Assembly (NCBI GenBank): GCA_035532275.1
Contig: DATKRG010000295.1
Location: 11,035-75,034 of the forward strand
From: UBA9676 sp035532275
Lineage (GTDB): Bacteria > Actinomycetota > Actinomycetes > Streptosporangiales > Streptosporangiaceae
Direction of reading: 5' to 3'
DNA length: 64,000 bases
The position numbers and the translations under genes were made by a program. The notes beneath the pieces were generated by a model. The model was not told the origin of the DNA, made no database searches, and worked only from the letters and a program-made list of their open reading frames with translations. Shown piece after piece: positions 16,609-26,838 of this stretch (position 1 is its first letter; each line of letters begins with the position of its first letter).

Positions 16609-17399
16609 GCAGCTGTTCCTATGCGGTCGCCGATTCGGCGACCATGCTGCGCCGCAGCCTGCGGCACATGCGGCGCTACCCGTCCCTGACCCTGATGGTC
16701 GCGGGCCTGCCCGTGGTCTTCCTGCTGCTGTTCGTCTACGTCTTCGGTGGCACGCTGGGCACCGGGATCGGTGGCGGGACAGGCGGCCGTGCCGTCTACG
16801 TCAACTACGTGGTCCCCGGCATCCTGCTGATGACCGTGGCTGCCGCCGCGCAGGGCACGGCGCTGTCGGTGGCCATGGATATGACCGAAGGCATCATCGC
16901 CCGGTTCCGCACCATGGCGATCGCCCGTGTCTGCGTGCTGGCCGGCCACGTACTCGGCAGCATGATCAAGACCCTGCTCGGCATCGCCCTGGTCATCGCG
17001 GTCGCGCTGGCGATCGGGTTCCGGCCCACCACGGGCCCGCTGGCATGGCTGGCCGCCATCGGCGTCCTGGTGATGATCACTTTCGCGCTCACCTGGCTGT
17101 CAGTCGCGCTCGGCCTGGCTGCCAAGAGCGTCGAGAGCGCCAGCAACACTCCCATGTTCCTGCTGCTGCTGCCGTTCCTCGGCAGCGGCTTCGTGCCCAC
17201 TGCCTCGATGCCCACCGGGCTGCGCTGGTTCGCCGAGTACCAGCCCTTCACACCCTTCACCGAGACCTTGCGGGGACTGCTGCTGGGCACCCCGGCCGGC
17301 CGCGACGCGGCCGTCACGACCGCCTGGTGCGCCGGTATCGCGGTGATCTCCTACCTGTGGGCCAGGAGACTGTACGACCGCGACCCGGTACGGAGCTAG
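16605..17399 (+). CDS. DrrB-type ABC-2 transporter permease
   Basis: 264-aa integral membrane protein of the ABC-2/DrrB family with about six transmembrane helices, for example L-M-V-A-G-L-P-V-V-F-L-L-L-F-V-Y-V-F and G-I-L-L-M-T-V-A-A-A-A. The conserved stretch S-A-S-N-T-P-M-F-L-L-L-L-P-F-L-G-S-G-F-V-P and W-F-A-E-Y-Q-P-F-T-P typify DrrB. It partners the ATPase upstream (4-nt overlap). It ends 3 bp from the stop of the convergent rluB gene, with no terminator hairpin between them. The substrate is unknown. Confidence 0.92.
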   Translation: MSSCSYAVADSATMLRRSLRHMRRYPSLTLMVAGLPVVFLLLFVYVFGGTLGTGIGGGTGGRAVYVNYVVPGILLMTVAAAAQGTALSVAMDMTEGIIARFRTMAIARVCVLAGHVLGSMIKTLLGIALVIAVALAIGFRPTTGPLAWLAAIGVLVMITFALTWLSVALGLAAKSVESASNTPMFLLLLPFLGSGFVPTASMPTGLRWFAEYQPFTPFTETLRGLLLGTPAGRDAAVTTAWCAGIAVISYLWARRLYDRDPVRS

Positions 17400-17402
17400 A
17401 CC

Positions 17403-18266
17403 CTAGAGGCCGACGGCGGAGTAGAGGTCGCCTATCTCCCGGGTGGTGAGAGTACGGCTGGTGCCGGGCCGCAGGTTCCCGAGCGCGACCGGGCCGACGT
17501 GGGTGCGGACCAGGCGGCTGACCGGGTGGCCGGCCTGGGCGAGCAGCCGCCGCACGATGTGCTTGCGGCCCTCGTGCAGGGTGATCTCCACCAGGGCGCG
17601 CGACCCCGCGCGCTCCACGACGCGGAACTTGTCCGCGCTGGCGACGCCGTCCTCCAGCTCGATGCCGGTGACCAGCCGCCGGCCCAGGTCGCGGGGCAGC
17701 GGCCCAGTGACGTCGGCCAGGTAGGTCTTGGGCACCCCGTACCGGGGGTGTGCCAGCCGGTGGGCCAGTTCGCCGTCGTTGGTCAGCAGCATGAGACCTT
17801 CGGTGTCGTAGTCGAGCCGGCCGACGTGGAACAGCCGCTCGCCGCGGTCGCCGAGCAGGTCGCTGATGGTCCGCCGGCCGCGGTCGTCAGACATGGTGGT
17901 GAGCACCCCGGGCGGCTTGTTCAGCGCCAGGTACACCAGATCCTGGCGGCTGGGGATGCGCCTGCCGTCCACCTTGATGATCTGGAGATCGGGATCGACC
18001 CGGGCCCCGTACCGGCGGACCGTCTCCCCGTCCACCTCGACCCGGCCTTCGCCGATCAGCTCCTCGCACTGCCGGCGGCTGCCGACGCCCGCGGCGGCGA
18101 GCACCTTCTGCAGCCGGACCCCGCCGGGCACGTCGATGAGGGAATCGTGCCCGAACTCGTCCGGCGGTTCCTCCGGCTGGCCGGCCGGCTCCGGCCCGCC
18201 GCGGCCCGGGCGCTGCCCGCTGCCACCGCGGCGTCCCCGGCCGCCGTCAGGAGCCCGCGGCCTCAT
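17403..18266 (-). CDS. rluB: RluB-type 23S rRNA pseudouridine synthase
   Basis: 287-aa RsuA/RluB-family pseudouridine synthase. After a Gly/Arg/Pro-rich N-terminal extension (about 55 residues) comes an S4 RNA-binding domain (V-R-L-Q-K-V-L-A-A-A-G-V-G-S-R-R) and the catalytic domain with G-R-L-D-Y-D-T-E-G-L-M-L-L-T-N-D-G-E, which holds the catalytic Asp. The likely target is a uridine in 23S rRNA helix 90 (E. coli 2605 equivalent). The start ATG 18266 overlaps the scpB end by 20 nt. It follows scpA-scpB in the usual order. Confidence 0.92.
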   Translation of the reverse strand: MRPRAPDGGRGRRGGSGQRPGRGGPEPAGQPEEPPDEFGHDSLIDVPGGVRLQKVLAAAGVGSRRQCEELIGEGRVEVDGETVRRYGARVDPDLQIIKVDGRRIPSRQDLVYLALNKPPGVLTTMSDDRGRRTISDLLGDRGERLFHVGRLDYDTEGLMLLTNDGELAHRLAHPRYGVPKTYLADVTGPLPRDLGRRLVTGIELEDGVASADKFRVVERAGSRALVEITLHEGRKHIVRRLLAQAGHPVSRLVRTHVGPVALGNLRPGTSRTLTTREIGDLYSAVGL

Positions 18267-19053
18267 CGTCCCTATCCCCGGCACTGTCAGTTTCTCCATC
18301 GGGTTCGCTGCCGTCACGTGGCTGCGTGCTGTCATCGGGCTCGCCGCCGTCATCCGGCTCGGCGCTGTCACCCGGCTCGCGGTAGCCGCCGGGCCCGCCG
18401 CGCCCGGCAGGGCCGGGCAGCTCGTCCTCGCCGTCCTCGATGTGATCGGGCAGGAAGGGAGCCAGATCGGGCAGGTCCTCCAGGCCGGCCAGGCCCAGCC
18501 GCTCCAGGAAGTAGCCGGTCGTCCGGTAGAGGATGGCGCCGGTCTCGTGCTCGGTGCCCGCTTCTTCGACCAGGCCGCGCAGGGTCAGGGTGCGCATGAC
18601 CCCGTCGCAGTTGACGCCCCGCACCGCCGAGACCCGTGCCCGGCTGACCGGCTGCCGGTAGGCGACCACCGCCAGCGTCTCCAGTGCGGCCTGGGTGAGG
18701 CGGACCTCCTGCCCGTCGCGGACGAAACGCTCCACCACCGACGCGCACTCCTCGCGGGTGTAGAAGCGCCACCCGCCCGCCACTTCCCGCAGGTCGAACC
18801 CGCGGCCCTCGGCGTCGTAGGAGGCGGCGAGCTCCCGGATCTCCAAGGCGACCTCTTCCCTGGGCCACTCAAGCACCTGGGCGAGCACGACTTCGGCGAC
18901 CGGCTCGTCCACCACCAGCAGAATCGCTTCCAGGCAGGCGCGCAGCCCCGGGCCGGGCTGCGCCTCCGCGGCACCCTCGTCACCCGCCGCGTCAGCCGCC
19001 GTGTCACCGGCGGTGTCGCCGGGCATGCCCTCGGCGGTGTCGTTGTCCATCAT
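18247..19053 (-). CDS. scpB: Segregation and condensation protein B
   Basis: 268-aa ScpB, a winged-helix dimer that binds ScpA and the SMC complex. Core residues are about 37-205: A-C-L-E-A-I-L-L-V-V-D-E-P-V, Q-A-A-L-E-T-L-A-V-V-A-Y-R-Q-P-V-S-R and L-R-G-L-V-E-E-A-G. An acidic N-terminal extension and a C-terminal tail of about 55 residues (degenerate E-P-D-D/G-E-P-D repeats) extend it beyond the usual 180-200 aa. The start overlaps the scpA stop by 4 nt. Confidence 0.93.
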   Translation of the reverse strand: MMDNDTAEGMPGDTAGDTAADAAGDEGAAEAQPGPGLRACLEAILLVVDEPVAEVVLAQVLEWPREEVALEIRELAASYDAEGRGFDLREVAGGWRFYTREECASVVERFVRDGQEVRLTQAALETLAVVAYRQPVSRARVSAVRGVNCDGVMRTLTLRGLVEEAGTEHETGAILYRTTGYFLERLGLAGLEDLPDLAPFLPDHIEDGEDELPGPAGRGGPGGYREPGDSAEPDDGGEPDDSTQPRDGSEPDGETDSAGDRDDEAAGS

Positions 19054-19883
19054 GACCAGTCGTCTTCCTCGCTGGTTACGGCCAGCGGGCCGGCCTGGCT
19101 GCCAGCCCAGGTCACATGCAGCTCACCGAGGGGCACCAGTTGCTCGAACGAGACGTTACCCTCCCGGTAGAGGTCGAGCAGGGCGAGGAACCTGGCCACC
19201 ACCTCGTAGGTGTCCGAGCAGTCGGAGGTCAGCCGGCGGAAGCTGGCGCGGCCCAGTGACCGCAGCCGGCCAGCCAGGATCTCGGCCTGCTCACGGACGC
19301 TGGTGCGCGGCATGTGGATGTGCTCGGTGGCTACCACCGGCGCCGGGCGCGGGGTGAGGGTCAGTGCGGCGATGCGGGCGAACTCGGCCGGGCCGAGCCC
19401 CAGCAGCACCTCGGGCAGCAGTTCGGCGAACCGCGGCTCCATCGGCACCCGCCGGGTGAACCGGCGGGCCTGGACGGCCATCCTGCCCGCGAAGATGGCC
19501 GCCACCTCCTTGTAAGCGCGGTACTGGAGCAGCCGCGCGAACAGCAGGTCCCTGGCCTCCAGCAGGGCGAGGTCCTCCTCGTCCTCGACCTCACCGGCCG
19601 GCAGCAGCCTGGCCGCTTTCAGGTCCAGCAGGGTCGCCGCCACGACCAGGAAGTAGCTGGCCTGGTCCAGGTCCCAGCCCTCGGACCGGGCCCGGATGTA
19701 GGCGATGAACTCGTTAGTGACCTGGGACAGCGCGACCTCGGTGATGTCCAGCTTGTGCTTGGAGATCAGGCCGAGCAGGAGATCGAAGGGACCCTCGAAC
19801 ACGTCGAGGTGGACCTCGAATCCGCCTGTCCCCTGAGATGGTGCCACCTCGCCACCAGGATCGCTGGTCACCGTCTCGATCAC
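19050..19883 (-). CDS. scpA: Segregation and condensation protein A
   Basis: 277-aa kleisin subunit of the SMC-ScpAB condensin. The N-terminal SMC-neck contact segment F-E-G-P-F-D-L-L-L-G-L-I-S-K-H-K-L-D-I is at about residues 29-47. S-Y-F-L-V-V-A-A-T-L-L-D-L-K-A-A-R-L-L-P follows, and the C-terminal winged helix ends F-L-A-L-L-D-L-Y-R-E-G. The gene overlaps the upstream small-protein gene by 4 nt (ATGA) and scpB by 4 nt. Confidence 0.95.
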   Translation of the reverse strand: MIETVTSDPGGEVAPSQGTGGFEVHLDVFEGPFDLLLGLISKHKLDITEVALSQVTNEFIAYIRARSEGWDLDQASYFLVVAATLLDLKAARLLPAGEVEDEEDLALLEARDLLFARLLQYRAYKEVAAIFAGRMAVQARRFTRRVPMEPRFAELLPEVLLGLGPAEFARIAALTLTPRPAPVVATEHIHMPRTSVREQAEILAGRLRSLGRASFRRLTSDCSDTYEVVARFLALLDLYREGNVSFEQLVPLGELHVTWAGSQAGPLAVTSEEDDWS

Positions 19884-20245
19884 TGCGGGCCCGCCGGGGC
19901 GTCCCCGGACTGGCCGGTTTCGCCGGCCGCGCGCAGGCGCCGCGCGATCACGCTGGCGTCGATCCCGCCCTCCAGGTCCGCCAGCAGCACCGCGACCGCC
20001 TCCCGGACCAGCCGGCCCCGGTCCACGCCGATCCCGCGGGCGCGCAGGGTCAGGCGGGCACGCTCCAGGTCGAGGAACTCGTCCGCTGACAGGTACACGG
20101 TGATCTTCTGAGGATGAGCTTCCCGTCCGCTGGCCTGCCGCCCGGAGTCACTGGCGGGGCCGGGGCCGGCGGTGCGGAGCAGCTCATGGACTCCCGGCAG
20201 ACTTACCCGGCGTGAGCGGGACCCACGCGCCCGTCCTGCCGCCAC
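19880..20245 (-). CDS. Small conserved actinobacterial protein between parA and scpA
   Basis: Up to 121 aa. The conserved part is residues about 46-105: K-I-T-V-Y-L-S-A-D-E-F-L-D-L-E-R-A-R-L, then G-V-D-R-G-R-L-V-R-E-A-V-A-V-L-L-A-D-L. This resembles a ribbon-helix-helix fold (one strand and two helices), so a DNA-binding partner of the ParA-like protein is plausible. The only good start before the domain is GTG 20245, which overlaps the parA coding end by 43 nt; the first 40 residues are low-complexity. It ends with an ATGA overlap into scpA. I do not know a gene name. Confidence 0.75.
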   Translation of the reverse strand: MAAGRARGSRSRRVSLPGVHELLRTAGPGPASDSGRQASGREAHPQKITVYLSADEFLDLERARLTLRARGIGVDRGRLVREAVAVLLADLEGGIDASVIARRLRAAGETGQSGDAPAGPQ

Positions 20246-21099
20246 CGCTCCAGTACCTCCTTGGCAAGCTCCCGGTAAGCACTGGCCCCCGTGGATGCCG
20301 GATCGAAGCTAGTGATCGGCTCTCCGGCCACGGTCGCGTCCGGGAACCGCACGGTACGGCTGATGACCGTATGGAAGACCTTATCCCCGAACCCCTCGAC
20401 GACACCGCTGAGGACCTCGCGTGAGTGCAGGGTACGCGAGTCGTACATGGTGGCGAGCAGCCCGTCCATGATCAGACCAGGATTGAGCCTGGTCGACACC
20501 TTGTCAATGGTCTCCATCAGCAGCGCGACACCGCGCATCGCGAAGTACTCGCATTCCAGCGGCACGAGCACACCAGCCGCGCATGCCAGCGCGTTGACGG
20601 TGAGCAGCCCGAGCGAGGGCTGGCAGTCGATGAGGACGATGTCGTAGTCGGGCAGCACCGGCTCGAGCACCCGGCCCAGCACGAACTCCCTGCCCACCTC
20701 GTGCACGAGCTGGACCTCGGCACCGGACAGGTCGATGTTGCTGGGCAGCAGGTCCATGCCGGTCACGTTCGTCTTCATCACGATCTCGGACACGGTGGCG
20801 CCCCGCTCCATGAGCAGGTTGTAGACCGTGGCCTCCAGTTCGTGCGGCTGGATGCCCAGGCCGACCGAGAGCGCACCCTGCGGGTCGAAGTCGACGAGCA
20901 GCACGCGGCGTCCCTGCTCGGCAAGCGCGGCCCCGAGGTTGATCGTGGTCGTGGTCTTGCCGACCCCGCCCTTCTGGTTGCACACCGCCGCGACCCGTGC
21001 GGGACCGTGTCTCACCAGGGGCTCAGGATCGGGGAAAACCGGCATGGGACGCCCGGTCGGCCCGATCTCGGTGTGGACTTCCTGGGACGCTGCCACCAT
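20203..21099 (-). CDS. ParA-family ATPase
   Basis: 298-aa ParA/Soj-type ATPase. Deviant Walker A K-G-G-V-G-K-T-T-T (about residues 44-52), Walker A' V-D-F-D-P-Q-G-A-L-S and Walker B D-Y-D-I-V-L-I-D-C-Q-P-S-L-G. No parB gene or parS site is next to it, so this is the second actinobacterial ParA (the one next to scpAB) rather than the oriC-linked one. The start is ATG 21099 with GGGGAGG 8 nt upstream. A -35/-10 pair lies about 50-80 nt upstream. The next gene encodes a small ribbon-helix-helix-like protein, then scpA and scpB. Confidence 0.93.
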   Translation of the reverse strand: MVAASQEVHTEIGPTGRPMPVFPDPEPLVRHGPARVAAVCNQKGGVGKTTTTINLGAALAEQGRRVLLVDFDPQGALSVGLGIQPHELEATVYNLLMERGATVSEIVMKTNVTGMDLLPSNIDLSGAEVQLVHEVGREFVLGRVLEPVLPDYDIVLIDCQPSLGLLTVNALACAAGVLVPLECEYFAMRGVALLMETIDKVSTRLNPGLIMDGLLATMYDSRTLHSREVLSGVVEGFGDKVFHTVISRTVRFPDATVAGEPITSFDPASTGASAYRELAKEVLERWRQDGRVGPAHAG

Positions 21100-21149
21100 G
21101 TGCTGCACCTCCCCGGCGGATGTCAAGAAAAGCCTCCGCTGAAACCGGG

Positions 21150-21178
21150 ACTCTAAAGGCTGCCTGCGCCGGCGGCAA
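21150..21178 (-). promoter_or_regulatory. Promoter of the parA-scpAB operon
   Basis: Minus strand TTGCCG (21173-21178), 17-bp spacer, TAGAGT (21150-21155). The -10 ends about 50 nt upstream of the parA ATG and fits the principal sigma factor consensus. Confidence 0.65.
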
Positions 21179-21234
21179 GCCGACTCACCGTACAGGTGGT
21201 GATCCCAGCGCGTGATTACTGTGCGTGCAGGCGG

Positions 21235-22197
21235 TCATCCGCGGGCCCGGGGATGCGCGCCGGCGTACACCTCGCGCAGTTTGTCCACGGTCACCAGCGT
21301 GTACACCTGGGTGGTGGTCACCGACGCGTGGCCGAGCAGCTCCTGCACCACCCGGACGTCGGCGCCGCCGTCGAGCAGGTGGGTGGCAAAGCTATGCCGC
21401 AGGGTGTGCGGGGAGATGCCGGTCAGGCCGGCCCGCTCCGCGGCCGTCTGCAGCACCCCCCAGGCTCCCTGCCGGGTGAGGCGCCCGCCGCGGGCGTTCA
21501 GGAACACCGCCGGGCTGGCCGAGACCCGGCGCGAGCTGGCGGCGAGCGCGGGCCGGGCCCGGACCAGATAGGCGTCCAGCGCCTCGCGCGCGTACCTGCC
21601 CACCGGCACGATCCGCTGCTTGCCGCCCTTGCCCGACAGCCGGAGGGTGCCCCCGGCCGCGCCCGCCGGCCCACCGGCCCCCAGGTCGTCCACGTCCAGG
21701 CTGACCGCCTCGGAGATCCTGGCCCCGGTGCCGTAGAGGAGCTCAAGCAGTGCCCGGTCGCGCAGCGGGCGCGGGTTCCCGGGCGCCTCACCCGCGCCTG
21801 CCGCCGCGATCAGCCGCTCCACCTCCGCCACGCCGATGGCCCGCGGCAGCCGCCGCGGCGGGGTGGGCGGCCGCACCGGCCCCGCCGGGTCGGCCGGGGC
21901 CAGCCCTTCGGCGGCAGCGAACGCGTGCAGCCCGCGCACGGCGACGACCGCCCGGGCGGCCGAGCTGGCCGCCAGCGGCGGGTGCCCCTGGCCGCCCTCG
22001 CGCAGCCCGGCCAGGAAGCCGGCGACGTCCTCGGTGGTGACCTCGGCGAGGGTGGCCCGGCCCCGGTCCGCCATCGCCGCCTGGTACCGGGCCAGGTCGC
22101 CGCGGTAGGCCGCCAGGGTGTGGTCGGCCAGGCCCCGCTCCACGGCCAGGTGGTCCAGGTAGCGGCCGACCGCGACAGCCACGGTGGGGCCGGTCAC
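21235..22197 (-). CDS. xerD: Tyrosine recombinase XerD
   Basis: 320-aa tyrosine recombinase, the likely chromosome-dimer resolvase subunit. The N-terminal SAM-like core-binding domain (about 1-105) is followed by the catalytic domain. The residues are visible: Arg in G-T-G-A-R-I-S-E-A, Lys in S-G-K-G-G-K-Q-R, His-x-x-Arg in P-H-T-L-R-H-S-F-A-T-H-L, His in L-G-H-A-S-V-T-T-T-Q and Tyr in V-Y-T-L-V. The exact start is uncertain (GTG 22197 or 22182); neither has a clear ribosome site. It follows ald by 13 bp. Neighbours parA-scpAB make the XerD assignment likely, but XerC cannot be excluded from sequence alone. Confidence 0.9.
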   Translation of the reverse strand: MTGPTVAVAVGRYLDHLAVERGLADHTLAAYRGDLARYQAAMADRGRATLAEVTTEDVAGFLAGLREGGQGHPPLAASSAARAVVAVRGLHAFAAAEGLAPADPAGPVRPPTPPRRLPRAIGVAEVERLIAAAGAGEAPGNPRPLRDRALLELLYGTGARISEAVSLDVDDLGAGGPAGAAGGTLRLSGKGGKQRIVPVGRYAREALDAYLVRARPALAASSRRVSASPAVFLNARGGRLTRQGAWGVLQTAAERAGLTGISPHTLRHSFATHLLDGGADVRVVQELLGHASVTTTQVYTLVTVDKLREVYAGAHPRARG

Positions 22198-22210
22198 CGG
22201 GGAGCGCCGG

Positions 22211-23326
22211 TCAACCGATGACCTGCTCGGCCGTGGTCCACGGCAGCCCGTGCGCCTCGGCGACCGGGTGGCAGGTGAGCGCGCCCTCGTGGGTGTGCAG
22301 GCCACCGGCGAGCGTGACGTCCGCCCGCATGGCCTCCCGCCAGCCCAGGTTCGCGATCTCCAGCACGTAGGGCATGGTGACGTTGGTCAGGGCGTAGGTG
22401 GAGGTGTGCGGGACCGCCCCAGGCATGTTCGCCACGCAGTAGAACACCGAGCCGTGCACCGGGTAGGTGGGATCGGCATGGGTGGTCGGCCGGGAATCCT
22501 CGAAGCAGCCGCCCTGGTCGATGGAGATGTCCACCAGCACCGAGCCCCGCTTCATGCGGGACACCAGCTCGTTGGAGATCAGCGTCGGGGCCTTGGCGCC
22601 GGGGACGAGCACCGCCCCGATGACCAGGTCGGCGTCGATCACCGCGCGCTGGATCTCGTAGGCGTTCGAGGCGACGGTCTGGCAGTGCCCCTGGTAGATC
22701 GCGTCGGCCGAACGCAGCCGGGCGACGTTCTTGTCCACCAGCAGCACCTCGGCCTGCATGCCGAGCGCGATGGCGGCAGCGTTCATCCCCGAGACCCCGG
22801 CCCCGAGCACCACCACCTTGGCCGCGTAGACCCCGGACACGCCGCCCATCAGCACCCCCCGGCCACCGCCGTCACGCTGCAGGTGGTGGGCACCGACCTG
22901 GGGCGCCATCCGGCCGGCGACCTCGGACATGGGTGCCAGCAGCGGCAGCGACCCGTCGGCCGCCTGCACCGTCTCGTAGGCGATCGCGGTGATGCCCGAG
23001 CCCAGCAGGGCCTCGGTGCAGGGGCGGGAGGCGGCGAGATGGAGGTAGGTGAACAGCACCTGGCCCTTGCGCAGCCGGGGGTGCTCCTGCGCGACCGGCT
23101 CCTTCACCTTCAAGATGAGCTCCCCGGTCTCCCACACCTCGCCGGCCCCGGGCAGGATCGATGCCCCGGCGGCGGTGAAGTCGGCGTCGGGGATGGCCGA
23201 GCCGATGCCCGCGCCGGCCTCCACGAAGACCTGGTGGCCCGCGCGGACAAGCTCGTGCACACCCGCTGGCGTGATCGCGACCCGGTACTCGTGGTTCTTG
23301 ACCTCTTTGGGGATGCCCACCTTCAT
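22211..23326 (-). CDS. ald: Alanine dehydrogenase
   Basis: 371-aa NAD-dependent L-alanine dehydrogenase (alanine to pyruvate plus ammonium). N-terminal M-K-V-G-I-P-K-E-V-K-N-H-E-Y-R-V is the family signature, with Arg15 and the K-V-K-E-P segment for substrate binding. The Rossmann motif V-V-V-L-G-A-G-V-S-G is present, and the C-terminal N-M-P-G-A-V-P-H-T-S-T includes the conserved active-site region. The length is as usual. AGGAGAG lies about 11 nt upstream of the ATG. Confidence 0.96.
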   Translation of the reverse strand: MKVGIPKEVKNHEYRVAITPAGVHELVRAGHQVFVEAGAGIGSAIPDADFTAAGASILPGAGEVWETGELILKVKEPVAQEHPRLRKGQVLFTYLHLAASRPCTEALLGSGITAIAYETVQAADGSLPLLAPMSEVAGRMAPQVGAHHLQRDGGGRGVLMGGVSGVYAAKVVVLGAGVSGMNAAAIALGMQAEVLLVDKNVARLRSADAIYQGHCQTVASNAYEIQRAVIDADLVIGAVLVPGAKAPTLISNELVSRMKRGSVLVDISIDQGGCFEDSRPTTHADPTYPVHGSVFYCVANMPGAVPHTSTYALTNVTMPYVLEIANLGWREAMRADVTLAGGLHTHEGALTCHPVAEAHGLPWTTAEQVIG

Positions 23327-23410
23327 GGCTGCACGTCTCTCCTGGCTCTCCCCGTCCCGGCGGCACCGTTGCCGCTAGGTCCGGGTCCTGGCGGGTATCG
23401 CGGCCGCCAG

Positions 23411-24033
23411 TCAGCGCCCGGGCAGCGCGGCCTCCCGGGGCGCCGGGAAACCGCCCTGCCGGGCGGCATACGCGGACAAGATACCCACTGCGGTAACACC
23501 ATTGTGCAGGTCACCTGCGAGGAAGAGGCCGACCACCGCACGCAGCGGCACCCACCTCACCAGCAGATGGGCCTCTTCGTGGCGGGGAACGTGACCTTCA
23601 CGGCCCGATTCGGGAACCCAGGTCAGGCCACGGGCGAGGTATACCAGCAGCCGTTCGCTGGTGATGCCGGGCGAGGTGAAGAAGTCCGCGAGCAGGTGCC
23701 AGCCGCGGGCCCGGTAGCCGGTCTCCTCCAGCAGCTCACGTTCTGCGGTCACGCGGGGATGCTCGCCGGGCACGTCCCGGATGCCGGCCGGGATCTCCCA
23801 CAGCAGCTGGCCGGCCGGGTGCCGGTACTGGCGGATCAGCAGCACCCGCTCGCTCTCGTCGAGCGCCACGATCGCGACCGCCCCGGGGTGCTCGATCACG
23901 TCCCGCTCGGCTACCTCCCCGTCGGGCATCCGCACCGGGTCGGTCCGCAGCGTGACGAACGCGCCGCGGGTGTGCCGCGGCTCCCCCACCACCGGCCATC
24001 GCTGCTCGACGTCACGCGGCGGCCCCGCCTCGC

Positions 24034-24037
<4 letters not shown>
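23411..24037 (-). CDS. Nudix hydrolase, ADP-ribose pyrophosphatase type
   Basis: 208-aa Nudix protein. The Nudix box is G-E-H-P-R-V-T-A-E-R-E-L-L-E-E-T-G-Y (about residues 89-106), preceded by Q-Y-R-H-P-A-G-Q-L-L-W-E-I-P-A-G as in ADP-ribose pyrophosphatases. A proline-bearing F-F-T-S-P-G-I-T-S-E segment 15-17 residues after the box supports that subgroup. It overlaps the pyrG stop by 4 nt (ATGA), so it is translationally coupled to CTP synthase. Confidence 0.9.
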
Positions 24038-25737
<1,700 letters not shown>

Positions 25738-25743
25738 AGGAAA

Positions 25744-25786
25744 GCTCCCGTGGTCGGTGCGAAGCGGAAATTCCGCCGTCCACGGG
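25744..25786 (-). promoter_or_regulatory. pyrG leader hairpin covering the ribosome binding site
   Basis: In the minus-strand RNA, CCCGUGG (25786-25780) can pair with CCACGGG (25753-25747); the last GGG is part of the GGGAGC Shine-Dalgarno sequence (25749-25744). Inside lies the perfect small hairpin GCGGAA-N-TTCCGC (25764-25776). The element suggests translational control of pyrG. No known riboswitch class is recognised. Confidence 0.55.
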
Positions 25787-25862
25787 CCATCAGGATATCA
25801 GCCTGCGGATCCGCCCCGCTGACGCCACACCGGGGTGGCCAGGCGTTACAGCCCGATGCGGG

Positions 25863-26792
25863 TCACGACGCTGTGTAAGGGCTCGGGTCGCCCTCCGCTG
25901 ACTGCCGCACCCCGTGCTGAGCGGCGGTCAGCCCCTGCTCCTGCGTCTCGCCGAACCTGGCCAGCGCCACCGCGCAGACCACGGCGAGGCTGAACCCCAG
26001 CACCGCCACCCCGCCCAGGCCCGGCCGGGTGTGGTCCCCCAGGAACATGATCCCGACGACCGCGGGCGGGGTGGTCTCGGCGAGCACGACAGCGGCCGTG
26101 GCCACGGTGACGCTGCCGTCCTCCAGCGCCGTGGCGTAGAGCATGAAGGACACCACACCGGCGGCCGCCAGGGCGTACGCAGCCGGGTCCCGGACGAGGT
26201 GCTGGGGCGAGAAACCGGGCAGGACCCGGGCGGCCACGGCCAGCACGCCATAGCCAAGGCCCGCGATGGCGCCCAGCACCGGGGTCCGGGCTGGCGCCGG
26301 CAGCCGGGACGATGCCACCCCGGCCAGGGCGATGCCGGCCACGGCGAGGATCAGCGCGAGCTTGAACTCGCCGCTGACCCCGGACACCACGTGCTCCCCC
26401 GCCGAGGAGCCCAGCATCCCCACGCCGACGACCACGCCAGCCACCGCCAGCCACTCCCGCCAGGCCAGCTCCAGGTGCATCAGCCAGGCGGCGACCACGG
26501 CGGTGACCGCCAGGTTCGATGCGATCATCGCCTGCACGGCGAACAGTGGCAGCCGCCGCAGCGCCACCAGCTGGGCGCCGAAGCCGACCAGGTCCAGGGC
26601 GAGGCTGGCGATGAACGGCCACTGGTGCAGCATGCGCAGCACCAGGCCGGGGTCGACCCGGCCCAGCGCGGAGCTGCCGCCGGTCGCGCCGACCTTGCGC
26701 CGGCTGGCTGCCCGTACGGCCATGGCCTGCATGACCGCGGCAACGCCGTAGCACAGGGCCGCGACCATGACCGCTATCAGACTCGCCAGCAC
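25863..26792 (-). CDS. DMT/EamA-like membrane transporter
   Basis: 309-aa integral membrane protein with about nine or ten hydrophobic helices, two of them at the N-terminus, and the overall pattern of the drug/metabolite transporter superfamily (R-R-L-P-L-F-A-V-Q-A-M-I-A-S-N-L-A-V-T, then a second half with V-L-A-E-T-T-P-P-A-V-V-G-I). The substrate is unknown. The start is GTG 26792: TAGGGT (26800-26805) lies exactly 7 nt upstream, a leaderless-type start. The C-terminal 25 residues are polar and cytoplasmic. It is upstream of pyrG on the same strand but separated by 125 bp with its own leader. Confidence 0.82.
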   Translation of the reverse strand: MLASLIAVMVAALCYGVAAVMQAMAVRAASRRKVGATGGSSALGRVDPGLVLRMLHQWPFIASLALDLVGFGAQLVALRRLPLFAVQAMIASNLAVTAVVAAWLMHLELAWREWLAVAGVVVGVGMLGSSAGEHVVSGVSGEFKLALILAVAGIALAGVASSRLPAPARTPVLGAIAGLGYGVLAVAARVLPGFSPQHLVRDPAAYALAAAGVVSFMLYATALEDGSVTVATAAVVLAETTPPAVVGIMFLGDHTRPGLGGVAVLGFSLAVVCAVALARFGETQEQGLTAAQHGVRQSAEGDPSPYTAS

Positions 26793-26838
26793 AGAACCGA
26801 CCCTACGTGAGAATGATTTCGCTCAGCCACGCAGGACC

